Assembly: GCF_004011505.1 (NCBI RefSeq)
Contig: NZ_SAUN01000001.1
Coordinates: 10,939,501-11,003,500 of the forward strand
Source: Nonomuraea polychroma
GTDB taxonomy: Bacteria; Actinomycetota; Actinomycetes; Streptosporangiales; Streptosporangiaceae
Direction of reading: 5' to 3'
Length of the DNA stretch: 64,000 nucleotides
Part shown: positions 52,061-60,189 of the stretch, piece after piece
Position numbering within the stretch: position 1 is the first letter of the stretch
Layout of the letters: every line of letters starts with the position of its first letter
Position numbers and translations under genes: made by a program
Notes under the pieces: generated by a model
What the model saw: the letters and a program-made list of their open reading frames with translations, nothing else
The model's database searches: none
Told to the model about the DNA's origin: nothing

Positions 52061-53375
52061 TCTCGATTTCCGGGGCCGGCAGATGCCCGCATGGTTCCCG
52101 GACGCCAAGTTCGGCGTGTTCGTCCACTGGGGCGCGTACTCGGTGCCGGCGTGGGCCGAGCCCACCGGCGAGCTGGGCGCCGTCGACCCGGAGGTGTGGT
52201 TCGCCCACAACCCGTACGCCGAGTGGTACTGGAACACCAGCCAGATCGAGGGCAGCCCCGCCCATGAGCACCACCGCACCGTGCACGGCGGCCTTCCCTA
52301 TGACACCTTCCTCGACGCGTGGAAGGCCGAGCTCTTCGACCCCGCGGAGTGGATCGACGTGTTCGCCCGCGCCGGCGCCCGCTACGTCGTCGTGACCACC
52401 AAGCATCACGACGGCATCGCCCTGTGGGACGCGCCCGGCACCGGCACCCGCAACACGGTCCGCCGCGGCCCGCACCGTGACCTGGTCGCCGATCTGGCCG
52501 CCGCCGTCCGGGCCCGCGGCCTGCGTTTCGGCGTGTACTACTCCGGCGGTCTCGACTGGCACGCCGGCCGCCGGGCCGTCATCCGTCACGAGGACCTGAT
52601 CGACGAGTGCCGCCCCCACGACGCGGCCTACGCCGCCTACGCGCTGCGCCAGGTGCGCGATCTGATCGACCGATACCGGCCGGACGTGTTGTGGAACGAC
52701 ATCGGCTGGCCCGACGCGGGCATGGCCGACCTGCCGGACCTGTTCGCCCACTATTACGCCACAGTCCCGGACGGCGTGGTCAACGACCGATGGGACGGCG
52801 CCCACGCCGACTACCTGACCAGTGAATACCAGGCGAACCGCCAGAACGAGACGGCAGCGCATTGGGAGCAGTGCCGCGGCATCGGCCTGTCGTTCGGCTA
52901 CAACCGCAACGAGGGCCCGGAGCACCTGCTGGACCCGGCGGGCGCCGTCCGCCAGCTGGTGGACGTCGCCTCACGCGGCGGCAACCTGCTGCTCAACGTC
53001 GGCCCGAAGGCCGACGGCACCCTGCCGGGCGAGCAGCGCACCGTCCTGGAGGGCATCGCGTCGTGGATGGCCGGCCACGGCGGCGCCGTGTACGCGACCA
53101 GGCCACTGGGACCGGGCGCCGCGCCGAGCGACGGCGCCCCGTGGATCCGCTGGACCCGCGACGACCGGCACGCGTTCGCGTTCCTCGCCGACGTCCCCGA
53201 CTCCGCCCGTGATCAGGTGGTGCTGAAGACCCGGCCGGGACTGCTGGATCCGGCCACGGCGGTCCGCCTGGACGACCTCCCGGTACGCGCCGACGCCGTG
53301 CCGGACGGCATCCTGGCGACCTCGGTCGCACTCGGCACACCGCTGCCCACAGTGCTCAGGTTCGCCCTCCTGTGA
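52053..53375 (+). CDS. Alpha-L-fucosidase, glycoside hydrolase family 29
   Basis: From GTG 52053 (AAGGG eight bases upstream; GTG 52044 also possible) the enzyme has about 440 residues. GH29 features are MPAWFPDAKFGVFVHWGAYSVPAW at the N-terminus, YVVVTTKHHDGIALWD, FGVYYSGGLDW, and the nucleophile Asp216 in VLWNDIGWP. RGGNLLLNVGPKADGTLP closes the barrel. There is no signal peptide, so it acts inside the cell on fucosylated oligosaccharides brought in by the importer. Together with GH38 it suggests the locus handles fucose- and mannose-containing glycans such as N-glycans or plant and fungal heteroglycans. Confidence 0.93.
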   Translation: MGDLDFRGRQMPAWFPDAKFGVFVHWGAYSVPAWAEPTGELGAVDPEVWFAHNPYAEWYWNTSQIEGSPAHEHHRTVHGGLPYDTFLDAWKAELFDPAEWIDVFARAGARYVVVTTKHHDGIALWDAPGTGTRNTVRRGPHRDLVADLAAAVRARGLRFGVYYSGGLDWHAGRRAVIRHEDLIDECRPHDAAYAAYALRQVRDLIDRYRPDVLWNDIGWPDAGMADLPDLFAHYYATVPDGVVNDRWDGAHADYLTSEYQANRQNETAAHWEQCRGIGLSFGYNRNEGPEHLLDPAGAVRQLVDVASRGGNLLLNVGPKADGTLPGEQRTVLEGIASWMAGHGGAVYATRPLGPGAAPSDGAPWIRWTRDDRHAFAFLADVPDSARDQVVLKTRPGLLDPATAVRLDDLPVRADAVPDGILATSVALGTPLPTVLRFALL

Positions 53376-53382
53376 GGTGTTG

Positions 53383-54495
53383 TCACCAGCGCAGGGGGAG
53401 GGTGGCGATGAAGTCGCTGAGCCGTTGGGCGATGATCTGGTGGTCGTGGACGGACGGGTGCCAGTGGCAGCCCATGTAGTCCAGGCCTGACTCGCTGTAG
53501 TACCAGTAGCGGACCCGATCGTCGCCGCCGCTGTTGCGCTCCTGGACGATCTGCTGGGCGGTCTCGGCGAACGCGGTGGTGTTGGACATGTGGGTCGCGC
53601 TGACCACGATCATCGTGCCGGGGCCGTACCGGGCCCGGAGTTTGTCGAGGAACGCGTGGTAGGCGGTGCGGTAGGCGGCTACCAGGGTTTCCGGCGTCCA
53701 CGGCTCGCCTGGGTTGATGGCGGTGGAGAAGTCGTTGATGCCCAAGCCGACCACGACCAGTTGGGGGCGCCAGGTGCCCGGGTTCTGCCAGACGTCGCCG
53801 TCGACGTTCAGCAGGGCCCGGTCGTAGTACGTGCGGTAGTTGACCTGGGGGTTGCTGCCGTTGTAGTTGCGCACCATGCCGAGACCCGAGAAGGCGTTGA
53901 GCTGGTAGTCGGCGTTCAGGCGGCGCGCGGTGAGGGCGCCGAAGCTGAGGTCGGCATCGGTGGTGCGGTGGAGCTTGTCGTTGGTGCAGTCGCGCGTGTC
54001 GGAGCGGTTGCCGTAGCCGACGGTGTAGGAGTCGCCGATGAACTCGATCTGGCGGTGGCGGGCGGCGGGCCTGCCGAGGATCGTGCCACCCGGGGCGGCG
54101 ACGAAGCCGCCGAAGGCACTCGTGGCCCACGGGCTCTCGGTCCGTTTGACGAGCCGCACGCTGTGTACACCGCGCGTGAGGTCCTTGACCCAGTGCGTGG
54201 TCCGGCCCGGGGTCACCAGGGTGGCGACGGTCGCGCCATCCACCTGGACGTCGTAGTCGTTGTCGGAGTCGTCGAGGACGATCCCGACGCCGGTGCCGCG
54301 GAAGCGGCCTTCGAAATAGACGCCGGGCCAGCTGTACTGAACAGAGTCTCCGGTGACCGTGACGCGTCCGGCGGTGTGCGCTTTGGCCAGGACGCCGGAT
54401 GGCGGTGCCTGCGGGACAGCGGCGCCGGCCGTGCCGGGCAACGCCACGGCGGCAACCAACGTGGCCAGTACTGCGGTCAGGCGTAAGCGTCGCAC
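53383..54495 (-). CDS. Secreted SGNH esterase, carbohydrate esterase family 2-like
   Basis: GTG at 54495 follows AAGGAG, giving 370 residues with a Sec signal (VRRLRLTAVLATLVAAVALPGTAGA). An N-terminal jelly-roll domain at about residues 35-140 (SVQYSWPGVYFEGRFRGTGV) precedes an SGNH hydrolase domain with nucleophile GDSYTVGYG, block III GLGINDF, and the C-terminal HWHPSVHDHQ with the catalytic His. This layout is that of CE2 deacetylases acting on xylan or glucomannan. It is convergent with the fucosidase gene, 7 bases apart. It could trim acetyl groups outside the cell before uptake. Confidence 0.88.
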   Translation of the reverse strand: MRRLRLTAVLATLVAAVALPGTAGAAVPQAPPSGVLAKAHTAGRVTVTGDSVQYSWPGVYFEGRFRGTGVGIVLDDSDNDYDVQVDGATVATLVTPGRTTHWVKDLTRGVHSVRLVKRTESPWATSAFGGFVAAPGGTILGRPAARHRQIEFIGDSYTVGYGNRSDTRDCTNDKLHRTTDADLSFGALTARRLNADYQLNAFSGLGMVRNYNGSNPQVNYRTYYDRALLNVDGDVWQNPGTWRPQLVVVGLGINDFSTAINPGEPWTPETLVAAYRTAYHAFLDKLRARYGPGTMIVVSATHMSNTTAFAETAQQIVQERNSGGDDRVRYWYYSESGLDYMGCHWHPSVHDHQIIAQRLSDFIATLPLRW

Positions 54496-54656
54496 AGATT
54501 CTCCTTCACAGCGGCTGCGAGAGGACATCACGACTTTACGACCGAGCCGCACATCCGACGAGAACTCCCGATATGGCACCACACTGTCACCCAAAGATTG
54601 CTTTCCGTGTGCTTAGGTAGTCCTTTGACAATTGGCGTGTTGGATGGGGTTCAAGG

Positions 54657-55520
54657 GTGTCAAGGTACGGCTGGCGTCACTCGGCGTTCGCGCCCGTGGT
54701 GGGCCTGATGGTCTCCGCGCTGCTCATGGCGGCCGGGTTTGTGGAAATGTTGCTGGTGTCCGTGGGCGCGACCACGGCGCCGGCGGCCGCCGAGCTGGTG
54801 GTCACGCTCATCATCGGAGTGTTCCTGACCACCGTTCTCAGGATCGCCAGGGCCGTGCCGGACATCCGGCGGGAGAGCGCCGCGACGGCGCGGGCCGTGG
54901 CGAATGTGCATGCGGTGCGACCGACCGATGACACGCTGGTGGCGCGGCGGCTCAAGCTGTTCAAGGAGGCCGCCGAGGCGGGCAACGACTGCGAGGCGGT
55001 GCTGAGCGCCCGGTCCGCGTTGGACGAGGGCGAGATGGCCAACAAGCACCATCTCGACCACGCGCTCATCTGGGCACTGCCGGTCTTCGGGTTCATCGGC
55101 ACCGCGCTGACAATGGGCGCGATGGTCAACTCGTTCTCGAACGCCCTGGACAACCAGGCGGACCCGGGCGTGCTGATCGCCGCCCTCAAGCAGCATGTGC
55201 TGCCTGAGCTGGCGTCCGCGTTCGGCGTCACCCTGGTCGCGTTGTTCCTGAGCGTGCTGGCCTTCGGTGCGATGGCGCTGGTGGAGCGGGCGGAGCGGGC
55301 CGGTGTGGCGGCCGCCGACGAGGTGTTCCTCACCTACATCGCGCGCCTTCCGGCGAAGGAGGCGGCTCCCGCCATGCATGGGCTCACCCAGGAGCTGGCC
55401 CTGTCCAGGGGCAGGACCGAGGAGCTCGTCAAGGGGCTGGACGCGCTGCGTACCGCGGTGGAGCGGCTGAGCGCCGTCGAGAGCCGGCCGCAGAAGTACA
55501 CGCTGGTGAGGGAGCCGTGA
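54657..55520 (+). CDS. MotA/TolQ/ExbB-like proton-channel protein
   Basis: The 287-residue protein has two N-terminal hydrophobic segments (residues 10-32 and 45-62), a cytoplasmic section with GNDCEAVLSARSALDEGEMANKHHLDHALIW, and two C-terminal helices with the family core LPVFGFIGTALTMGAMV and LASAFGVTLVALFLSVLAFGAMAL. A helical cytoplasmic tail of about 60 residues follows. GTG at 54657 is the only plausible start before the first helix. The next gene overlaps its stop by four bases and encodes a candidate MotB/ExbD-like partner. No flagellar, TonB or outer-membrane genes are in the window, so the load of this motor is unknown. Confidence 0.75.
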   Translation: MSRYGWRHSAFAPVVGLMVSALLMAAGFVEMLLVSVGATTAPAAAELVVTLIIGVFLTTVLRIARAVPDIRRESAATARAVANVHAVRPTDDTLVARRLKLFKEAAEAGNDCEAVLSARSALDEGEMANKHHLDHALIWALPVFGFIGTALTMGAMVNSFSNALDNQADPGVLIAALKQHVLPELASAFGVTLVALFLSVLAFGAMALVERAERAGVAAADEVFLTYIARLPAKEAAPAMHGLTQELALSRGRTEELVKGLDALRTAVERLSAVESRPQKYTLVREP

Positions 55521-56125
55521 GGAAGCGGGCTGCCAGGCCGTTCGCGCCGCCGCTCGACCTGCGCTTCATCGACCTGTTCATGGCCATCGTCCTGGCGTTG
55601 TCGTTCGTCGCGATCATGCTGACCGTCGTGGCGCGGATGTTGCCGACGGAGGACTCCTCGCCGCCGACGCGGCAGGAGAAGAGCGTTGCCCAGCTGCAGC
55701 GGCAACTCGACGTCGCCGAGCAGGCCAGGCAGAAGGCCGAGGCGGAGCTGCGGACGACGAAGGCGCAGATCGCGGAGCAGACCGCCTTTGCCCTGCCCTG
55801 GTGGTTGATCGGGTTCTGTGCGCTGCTCGGCGTGCTGGCCGTGTTCATGACCTGGCGTATCCGGTTGTGGAACGAGGGAAACCTGCCGCGCTTGCGGAGC
55901 TGGCTGCTGGTCACCGTCGTGGTGGCCGTGGTCACGGTGGTCATCAGATCGCTGAGCGACAGCGACGGGTATCTGCTGCTCGCGGAGATCCCCTGGTGGG
56001 CCGCCGACGCGCTCTGCCTTGGACTGCTGCTGGTCGCGTACGTGTTGATCTCTGACATCCGGGCCAGCCGCGTCACGCTCGGCGAGATCAGGACGCGGAC
56101 CGCGAAGAGCCGTGAGTTTGGCTGA
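55517..56125 (+). CDS. Membrane protein with ExbD/MotB-like N-terminus and coiled coil
   Basis: The 202-residue protein starts with PPLDLRFIDLFMAIVLALSFVAIMLTV, a single helix with an Asp just before it, as in ExbD/MotB proton-binding segments. A Gln/Glu/Lys-rich coiled coil at about residues 55-95 and three more hydrophobic segments (about 95-112, 128-148, 155-178) follow. No OmpA or ExbD extracellular domain is seen. GTG at 55517 overlaps the previous stop (GTGA), so the pair is coexpressed. The assignment as channel partner is inferred from position and the N-terminal helix. Confidence 0.6.
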   Translation: MRKRAARPFAPPLDLRFIDLFMAIVLALSFVAIMLTVVARMLPTEDSSPPTRQEKSVAQLQRQLDVAEQARQKAEAELRTTKAQIAEQTAFALPWWLIGFCALLGVLAVFMTWRIRLWNEGNLPRLRSWLLVTVVVAVVTVVIRSLSDSDGYLLLAEIPWWAADALCLGLLLVAYVLISDIRASRVTLGEIRTRTAKSREFG

Positions 56126-56191
56126 ACTTCACTCCTGTCACATCTGGCGCAACTAGCCTGACTCGCATCCCTGACCTCGTAAGGAGATGCG

Positions 56192-57034
56192 ATGTTGCGT
56201 CGAGTCCTGGGTGTGCTGGCCGCCGCCGGAGCCGTCCTGCTGGCGGCCGTCCCCGCCTCGGCCGCCGGCGGCGGCGAGCCCCTTCCCCGGGCGCACGCCC
56301 ACAACGACTACGAGCACGAACGGCCGCTCCTGGACGCCCTCGACCACGGGTTCACCAGCGTCGAGGCCGACATCTACCTGGTGGAGGGCGAGCTGCGGGT
56401 CGGGCACGACCCCGAGGACCTGCGGCCTGGCCGCACGCTCCAGTCGCTCTACCTCGACCCGCTGGCCCAGCGTGTACGCCAGGGGCACGGGCACGTCTTC
56501 CCGGGCAGCCGCCAGCAGCTCCAGCTCCTCGTGGACATCAAGAACAACGGCGCGGCCACGTACACCGAGCTCGACAAGGTCCTGGCGTCGTACCGGAAGA
56601 TGCTCACCACCTACCACAAGGGCAAGGTGAAGCCGGGCGCGATCACCGTGGTCATCAGCGGGGACCGGCCGCGTGAGCTCATGGCCGCCCAGGAGCGGCG
56701 CTACGCCTTCTACGACGGGCGCATGGCCGACCTCGGCCAGGGCAACCCGGCTCTGATCCCGCTGATCAGCGACAACTGGACGAACCACTTCACCTGGCGC
56801 GGCGAGGGCGACATGCCGGCCGCCGAGCGGGACAAGCTACGGCAGATCGTGGCCACCGCGCACCGCGACGGGCAGCGGGTGCGGTTCTGGGCCACCCCGG
56901 ACGCGGCCGGTCCGGCGCGGGAGGCCATCTGGCGTGAGCTGGTCGCGGCAGACGTGGACCACATCAACACCGACGATCTGGCGGGGCTCCAGCAGTTCCT
57001 GCGCGAGTACGACAGAGATCGTGCGGCCGCGTAA
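56192..57034 (+). CDS. Secreted glycerophosphodiester phosphodiesterase/PI-PLC-like protein
   Basis: The 280-residue precursor has a Sec signal (residues 1-24, ending ASA) and a PLC-like TIM barrel beginning LPRAHAHNDYEHERPLLDALDHGFTSVEADIYLVEGELRVGH. The His-Asn pair and the Glu-Ala-Asp metal site are those of GDPD-type enzymes of the AIM6 branch. A Lys in VDIKNNG and a closing VDHINTDDLAGL complete the barrel. AAGGAGATGCG precedes the ATG. It probably hydrolyses an extracellular phosphodiester. Its relation to the preceding channel pair is unclear, as 66 bases separate them. Confidence 0.82.
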   Translation: MLRRVLGVLAAAGAVLLAAVPASAAGGGEPLPRAHAHNDYEHERPLLDALDHGFTSVEADIYLVEGELRVGHDPEDLRPGRTLQSLYLDPLAQRVRQGHGHVFPGSRQQLQLLVDIKNNGAATYTELDKVLASYRKMLTTYHKGKVKPGAITVVISGDRPRELMAAQERRYAFYDGRMADLGQGNPALIPLISDNWTNHFTWRGEGDMPAAERDKLRQIVATAHRDGQRVRFWATPDAAGPAREAIWRELVAADVDHINTDDLAGLQQFLREYDRDRAAA

Positions 57035-57059
57035 ACCCGTCGCGTCGTCCACAAAGGCC

Positions 57060-57124
57060 CGGTAAGGTCCGGAACCAGACTGGCCGCGGGACTTCGGTGC
57101 GACTTCCGGAACCCGCCTTTACCG
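57060..57124 (+). ncRNA. Possible structured RNA upstream of the vWA/TROVE-like gene
   Basis: CGGTAAGG (57060-57067) pairs with CCTTTACCG (57116-57124) with one bulge, closing an inner hairpin in which GCGGG and TTCGG pair with CCGGAA and CCCGC around an eight-base loop. The element fills much of the 148-base gap between the phosphodiesterase and vWA genes. Bacterial Ro60-like proteins are often encoded near Y-type RNAs, which motivates the call. A terminator of the upstream gene is the simpler alternative. Confidence 0.35.
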
Positions 57125-57182
57125 CGATGCTTCGCAGTTCGTGCCCCCATTCCCCGGCCAGTCCGCGACCCCGGGGGAGCCC

Positions 57183-58574
57183 ATGGACACCTACGCCGAC
57201 CTGATCGAGTGCGAGGACGTGCTGCTCTTCGCGAACGCGGCGATCACCTCGACCGGCCAGCGCGAGTTCCACAGCGCGGCCGGTCAGCAGCGGCTCTCCC
57301 TCGGCTTCCTGCACCGCTACATCCACGGCAACTACCCGGACCTGTACGCGGCCACGCTCGCACTCGACATCAACGACCACAACGCCGCCATCGTCATCGC
57401 CACCCTGCTGACCCACCCGGGGCAGGGCGACGGGCGGCTGATCGCGCGGCGGCTGGCCAGGATGAGCCCGCCCCGCGTCTACCGGCTCTTCCAGCGGCTG
57501 CGCCACGACGGCGTCAACAACCGGCGCACCCGCGCCCTCGTCCGCGACTGGCTCGCCGGCCGCCCCGACCTGGCCTTCGACGCCGTCAAGTACCGTGCGG
57601 CGGTGAAGTCGGCGGTGCGGCACGCGCACCTGCGGCTGCCGGGCGAGCTGGGCGACTTCCTCTTCGCGCCGTCCAGCCGCGCCCGCTACGAGACGCCGGT
57701 GCTGGAGGCGTGGCGGCGCGCCCACTACGACAAGGCGGCTCTGTACGAGTTGCCGTACACGGTCGCCGAGGGCTTCGCCGCCCGTCACGGCATCAGCAGG
57801 AAGGTCTTCCTCGACCGCATCGCCCCCAAGCTGACCAGGCTCGAACGGCTGCGCCTGGCCGAGTCGGCCGGCAAGGACGGCCTGGACACCGAGGCGGATC
57901 TGGCAGCGATGCCGCTGGTCCGGCTGGCGTCGTACGTGCTGGCGCTGCCCGCCGAGACGCGCGCACGGCGCCGTGCCGAGCTGGTGGGCGCGCTGCGGTC
58001 CGCGGCCGCCCGCGTGGCGGGAGCACGGGCGGGCACGTGGGGCAGCGTGGCGGCGGTGCTCGACGACAGCTTCTCCTCCTTCGGCTCGCCGGTGAAGAGG
58101 CGCCGTCCGCTGGCGGTGGCGCTGGCCTGCCACTATCTGCTGGAGGCGTTGGCCGGCTCCTATCGGGGCCTGTGGTTGTCGGGGCGCACCGATCCGCTCC
58201 AGGCGCGGCCGTCCGGGCCGACGCCGCTGGGGCAGCGGGTGCTCGACGCGCTCGGAGGGCGGCCCGACATGCTCGTCATCGTCTCCGACGGCTGGGACAA
58301 CGCGCCGCCCGGGCTGGCGGGCGAGGTGCTGCGGGTCTGGCGGCGCAAGCTGGACCCCGGCGGTGAGGTGGGCATCGTGCACGTGAACCCGGTTTACGAC
58401 GCGGACCAGTTCGACGTGCGGCGGTTGTCGCCGATGGTGCCGACCGCCGGCATCAGGGACGCCGAGGACCTGCCGGCGCTGGTGGAGCTGGCCCGGTTCG
58501 CGGAGGGCAGGACGGGGCTCGCCGAGCTGCGGGCGTACCTGGCGGACCGGGCGGCCCAGCTGGAGGCACGATGA
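57183..58574 (+). CDS. HEAT/TROVE-like protein with C-terminal vWA domain
   Basis: The 463-residue protein has an all-helical N-terminal part (about residues 35-270) with HEAT-like repeats such as DHNAAIVIATLLTHPG and SPPRVYRLFQRLRHDG. A von Willebrand A fold with a MIDAS motif D294-x-S296-x-S298 and Asp369 in VIVSDGWDN follows. This arrangement is that of Ro60/TROVE proteins, which bind misfolded or Y RNAs, though similarity to TROVE is judged by pattern only. ATG at 57183 follows GGGGGAG. Its stop overlaps the next start (ATGA), so both products are coexpressed. Confidence 0.6.
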   Translation: MDTYADLIECEDVLLFANAAITSTGQREFHSAAGQQRLSLGFLHRYIHGNYPDLYAATLALDINDHNAAIVIATLLTHPGQGDGRLIARRLARMSPPRVYRLFQRLRHDGVNNRRTRALVRDWLAGRPDLAFDAVKYRAAVKSAVRHAHLRLPGELGDFLFAPSSRARYETPVLEAWRRAHYDKAALYELPYTVAEGFAARHGISRKVFLDRIAPKLTRLERLRLAESAGKDGLDTEADLAAMPLVRLASYVLALPAETRARRRAELVGALRSAAARVAGARAGTWGSVAAVLDDSFSSFGSPVKRRRPLAVALACHYLLEALAGSYRGLWLSGRTDPLQARPSGPTPLGQRVLDALGGRPDMLVIVSDGWDNAPPGLAGEVLRVWRRKLDPGGEVGIVHVNPVYDADQFDVRRLSPMVPTAGIRDAEDLPALVELARFAEGRTGLAELRAYLADRAAQLEAR

Positions 58575-59734
58575 TCGATCTCACCGGTCTGGACACGCGG
58601 CCCGCGCAGACCTGGGGCTCGATGCGGCTCGTGCCGCTCGTGCGCCGCGAGCCCATCGAGGACCTGCGGCTGAACGCCAAGGTCTACGGTGACGAGCCGT
58701 CCACGGTGTTCCTGCCCGACAAGACCGTCTACACGTCGTACGTCCCCCACGCCTTCGTCGCGTCGTGGACCGACGACGGCAGCCCGGCGGCGGCGTACGG
58801 CACCCAGCTCGGGCAGCCGCTCCGGCACATGTGCATCAGGACCCGGCGCAGGATGGCCCGGCGGGTGGACAAGAACCGGCTCAGGTTCCTGCCGCTGCAC
58901 CTGGCGGTGGAGGGTTTCCTCGCGCTGCACTTCGGCGGCCCCGTGATCGCCTGGGAGGAGTGGTCGCGCCAGGCGATCGCGCACGGCCTGTCCGCGCGCG
59001 CCGAGGACGCCTACACCGGCGCCGAGGTACGCGGGCTCGACGACGCCCTCAAGGTGTTCGAGATCTACCCGGGGCAGTGCGGGCTGCTGCTGTACGCGGG
59101 CGACACACTGGCCAGCGCCTTCGTGGTGCCGCACCCGGAGGACTACCGGGCGCTGCATCCCACGCTCATCAGGGACCTGTACGGCGAGCTGGTCTACGAG
59201 TACGCGCTCTTCTACCCGGCCAGGGACTTCCCCGCCGTCATCGACGAGACCACGGTCTCCTCCCTGGCCGACCTGCGGGCCCAGGCCCTGCTGCGGGAGC
59301 GCGAGTGGGCCGACTTCCACGACTCGGTCATGGCCGCCCGCCTCCTCCAGGCCCCCGTGCACGTGGAGGAGGTCTACAGGCTCGGCCGGTTCACGCTGAG
59401 CCGTTTCCTGCCGGCGTTCGAGCGGAAGAGTGAAAACCACATCGGCGAGACGATCACCGATGGGGACGGGCGGCTGGCGTACCTGAAGACGTTCCGGTTG
59501 TCGGAGGCGCAGAGCCGGCGCGGCCACCTGCTGAGCAAGCTGGCCGAGCACGACTGGAGCCTGCCCGCGACGGCCGCCGCGCTCGGGACCGACGCGGCGG
59601 CACTGGGGATGCGGCTGAAGCGGGCAGGGTTCGGGCATCTGCTGCGGCAGGACGTCCTGGACGGCTACCGCAAGGCGGTCAATGGGCGCAACCCGCGTAC
59701 TCGTCGAGGCGGCGGAACATCGCCGCCAGCATGA
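58571..59734 (+). CDS. ARPP-1-like protein with C-terminal HTH-like helices
   Basis: The 387-residue protein begins with TWGSMRLVPLVRREPIEDLRLNAKVYG and contains FLPLHLAVEGFLALHFGGPVIAW, GLDDALKVFEIYPGQCGLLLY and DLYGELVYEYALFY. I recall the start pattern from the ARPP-1 family associated with ADP-ribosylation and RNA-repair gene sets. This is tentative. Residues about 335-370 (LSKLAEHDWSLPATAAALGTDAAALGMRLKRAGFGHLL) look like a Fis-type HTH. It is translationally coupled to the vWA/HEAT gene and its end overlaps the convergent membrane-protein gene by 56 bases. No catalytic motif is evident to me. Confidence 0.55.
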   Translation: MIDLTGLDTRPAQTWGSMRLVPLVRREPIEDLRLNAKVYGDEPSTVFLPDKTVYTSYVPHAFVASWTDDGSPAAAYGTQLGQPLRHMCIRTRRRMARRVDKNRLRFLPLHLAVEGFLALHFGGPVIAWEEWSRQAIAHGLSARAEDAYTGAEVRGLDDALKVFEIYPGQCGLLLYAGDTLASAFVVPHPEDYRALHPTLIRDLYGELVYEYALFYPARDFPAVIDETTVSSLADLRAQALLREREWADFHDSVMAARLLQAPVHVEEVYRLGRFTLSRFLPAFERKSENHIGETITDGDGRLAYLKTFRLSEAQSRRGHLLSKLAEHDWSLPATAAALGTDAAALGMRLKRAGFGHLLRQDVLDGYRKAVNGRNPRTRRGGGTSPPA

Positions 59735-60089
59735 GCGGGAACATCGCCACGTGCGCGACCGCCATCAGCGTGCCGCCATCGATCACGCCGAGCCACAACA
59801 GGGGGAAGAGCGGCACCACCGGGACGAACATGGCCGCGCACATCTCCAGGGTCGAAGCCCAGCCGTGCCCGCGGATCCGCATCCACACGGCCATGCCGAC
59901 GGACATGTTGACCGCCATCACCAGGTAGCCCAGCTCGGGGTGCTCGTGGTGGGAGACGCCGAGGCCGACGAGGTCGAGGAGCGCGCCGAGCGCGAACATC
60001 CCGACGAACATCGCGATGATCATCTCGAGGTAGTGGAGCGCGAACCTGCCCCAGCGGCGGCGGGGCTTCGTGCCTGCTGTCGTCGTCAT
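59679..60089 (-). CDS. Small four-helix membrane protein
   Basis: From ATG 60089 the protein has 136 residues with a Lys/Arg-rich start (TKPRRRWGRFALHYLEMIIAMFVGM) and four hydrophobic helices, several rich in Met, with His residues between helices (VSHHEHPELGY and AHVAMFPLMLAAMF). The longer reading upstream has no protein-like content. Similar small proteins are common and unnamed in actinobacteria. The Met/His content could reflect metal handling. It is divergent from the GlxA-type regulator across 100 bases, so that regulator may control it. Confidence 0.65.
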   Translation of the reverse strand: MTTTAGTKPRRRWGRFALHYLEMIIAMFVGMFALGALLDLVGLGVSHHEHPELGYLVMAVNMSVGMAVWMRIRGHGWASTLEMCAAMFVPVVPLFPLLWLGVIDGGTLMAVAHVAMFPLMLAAMFRRLDEYAGCAH

Positions 60090-60153
60090 GGGTCCGACTG
60101 TCCTGGACGCCACGGTCACCCGCCAGGGCGGGCCGCCGGGCATGTCCGAAAAC

Positions 60154-60182
60154 TTGGGTTCTTGGTCCCTCGGACCTACAGT
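60154..60182 (+). promoter_or_regulatory. Promoter of the GlxA-type regulator, probably leaderless
   Basis: TTGGGT (60154-60159) and TACAGT (60177-60182) are separated by exactly 17 bases. A transcript starting about seven bases after the -10 would begin at or beside the ATG at 60190, so the mRNA should lack a leader. No ribosome site is visible, which agrees. Confidence 0.6.
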
Positions 60183-60189
60183 CGGGGCC

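Noticed and set aside
54625..54656. TTGACA promoter before the ExbB-like gene
   Set aside because: No acceptable -10 hexamer is found at 16-18 bases spacing, so the element was not listed as a promoter.
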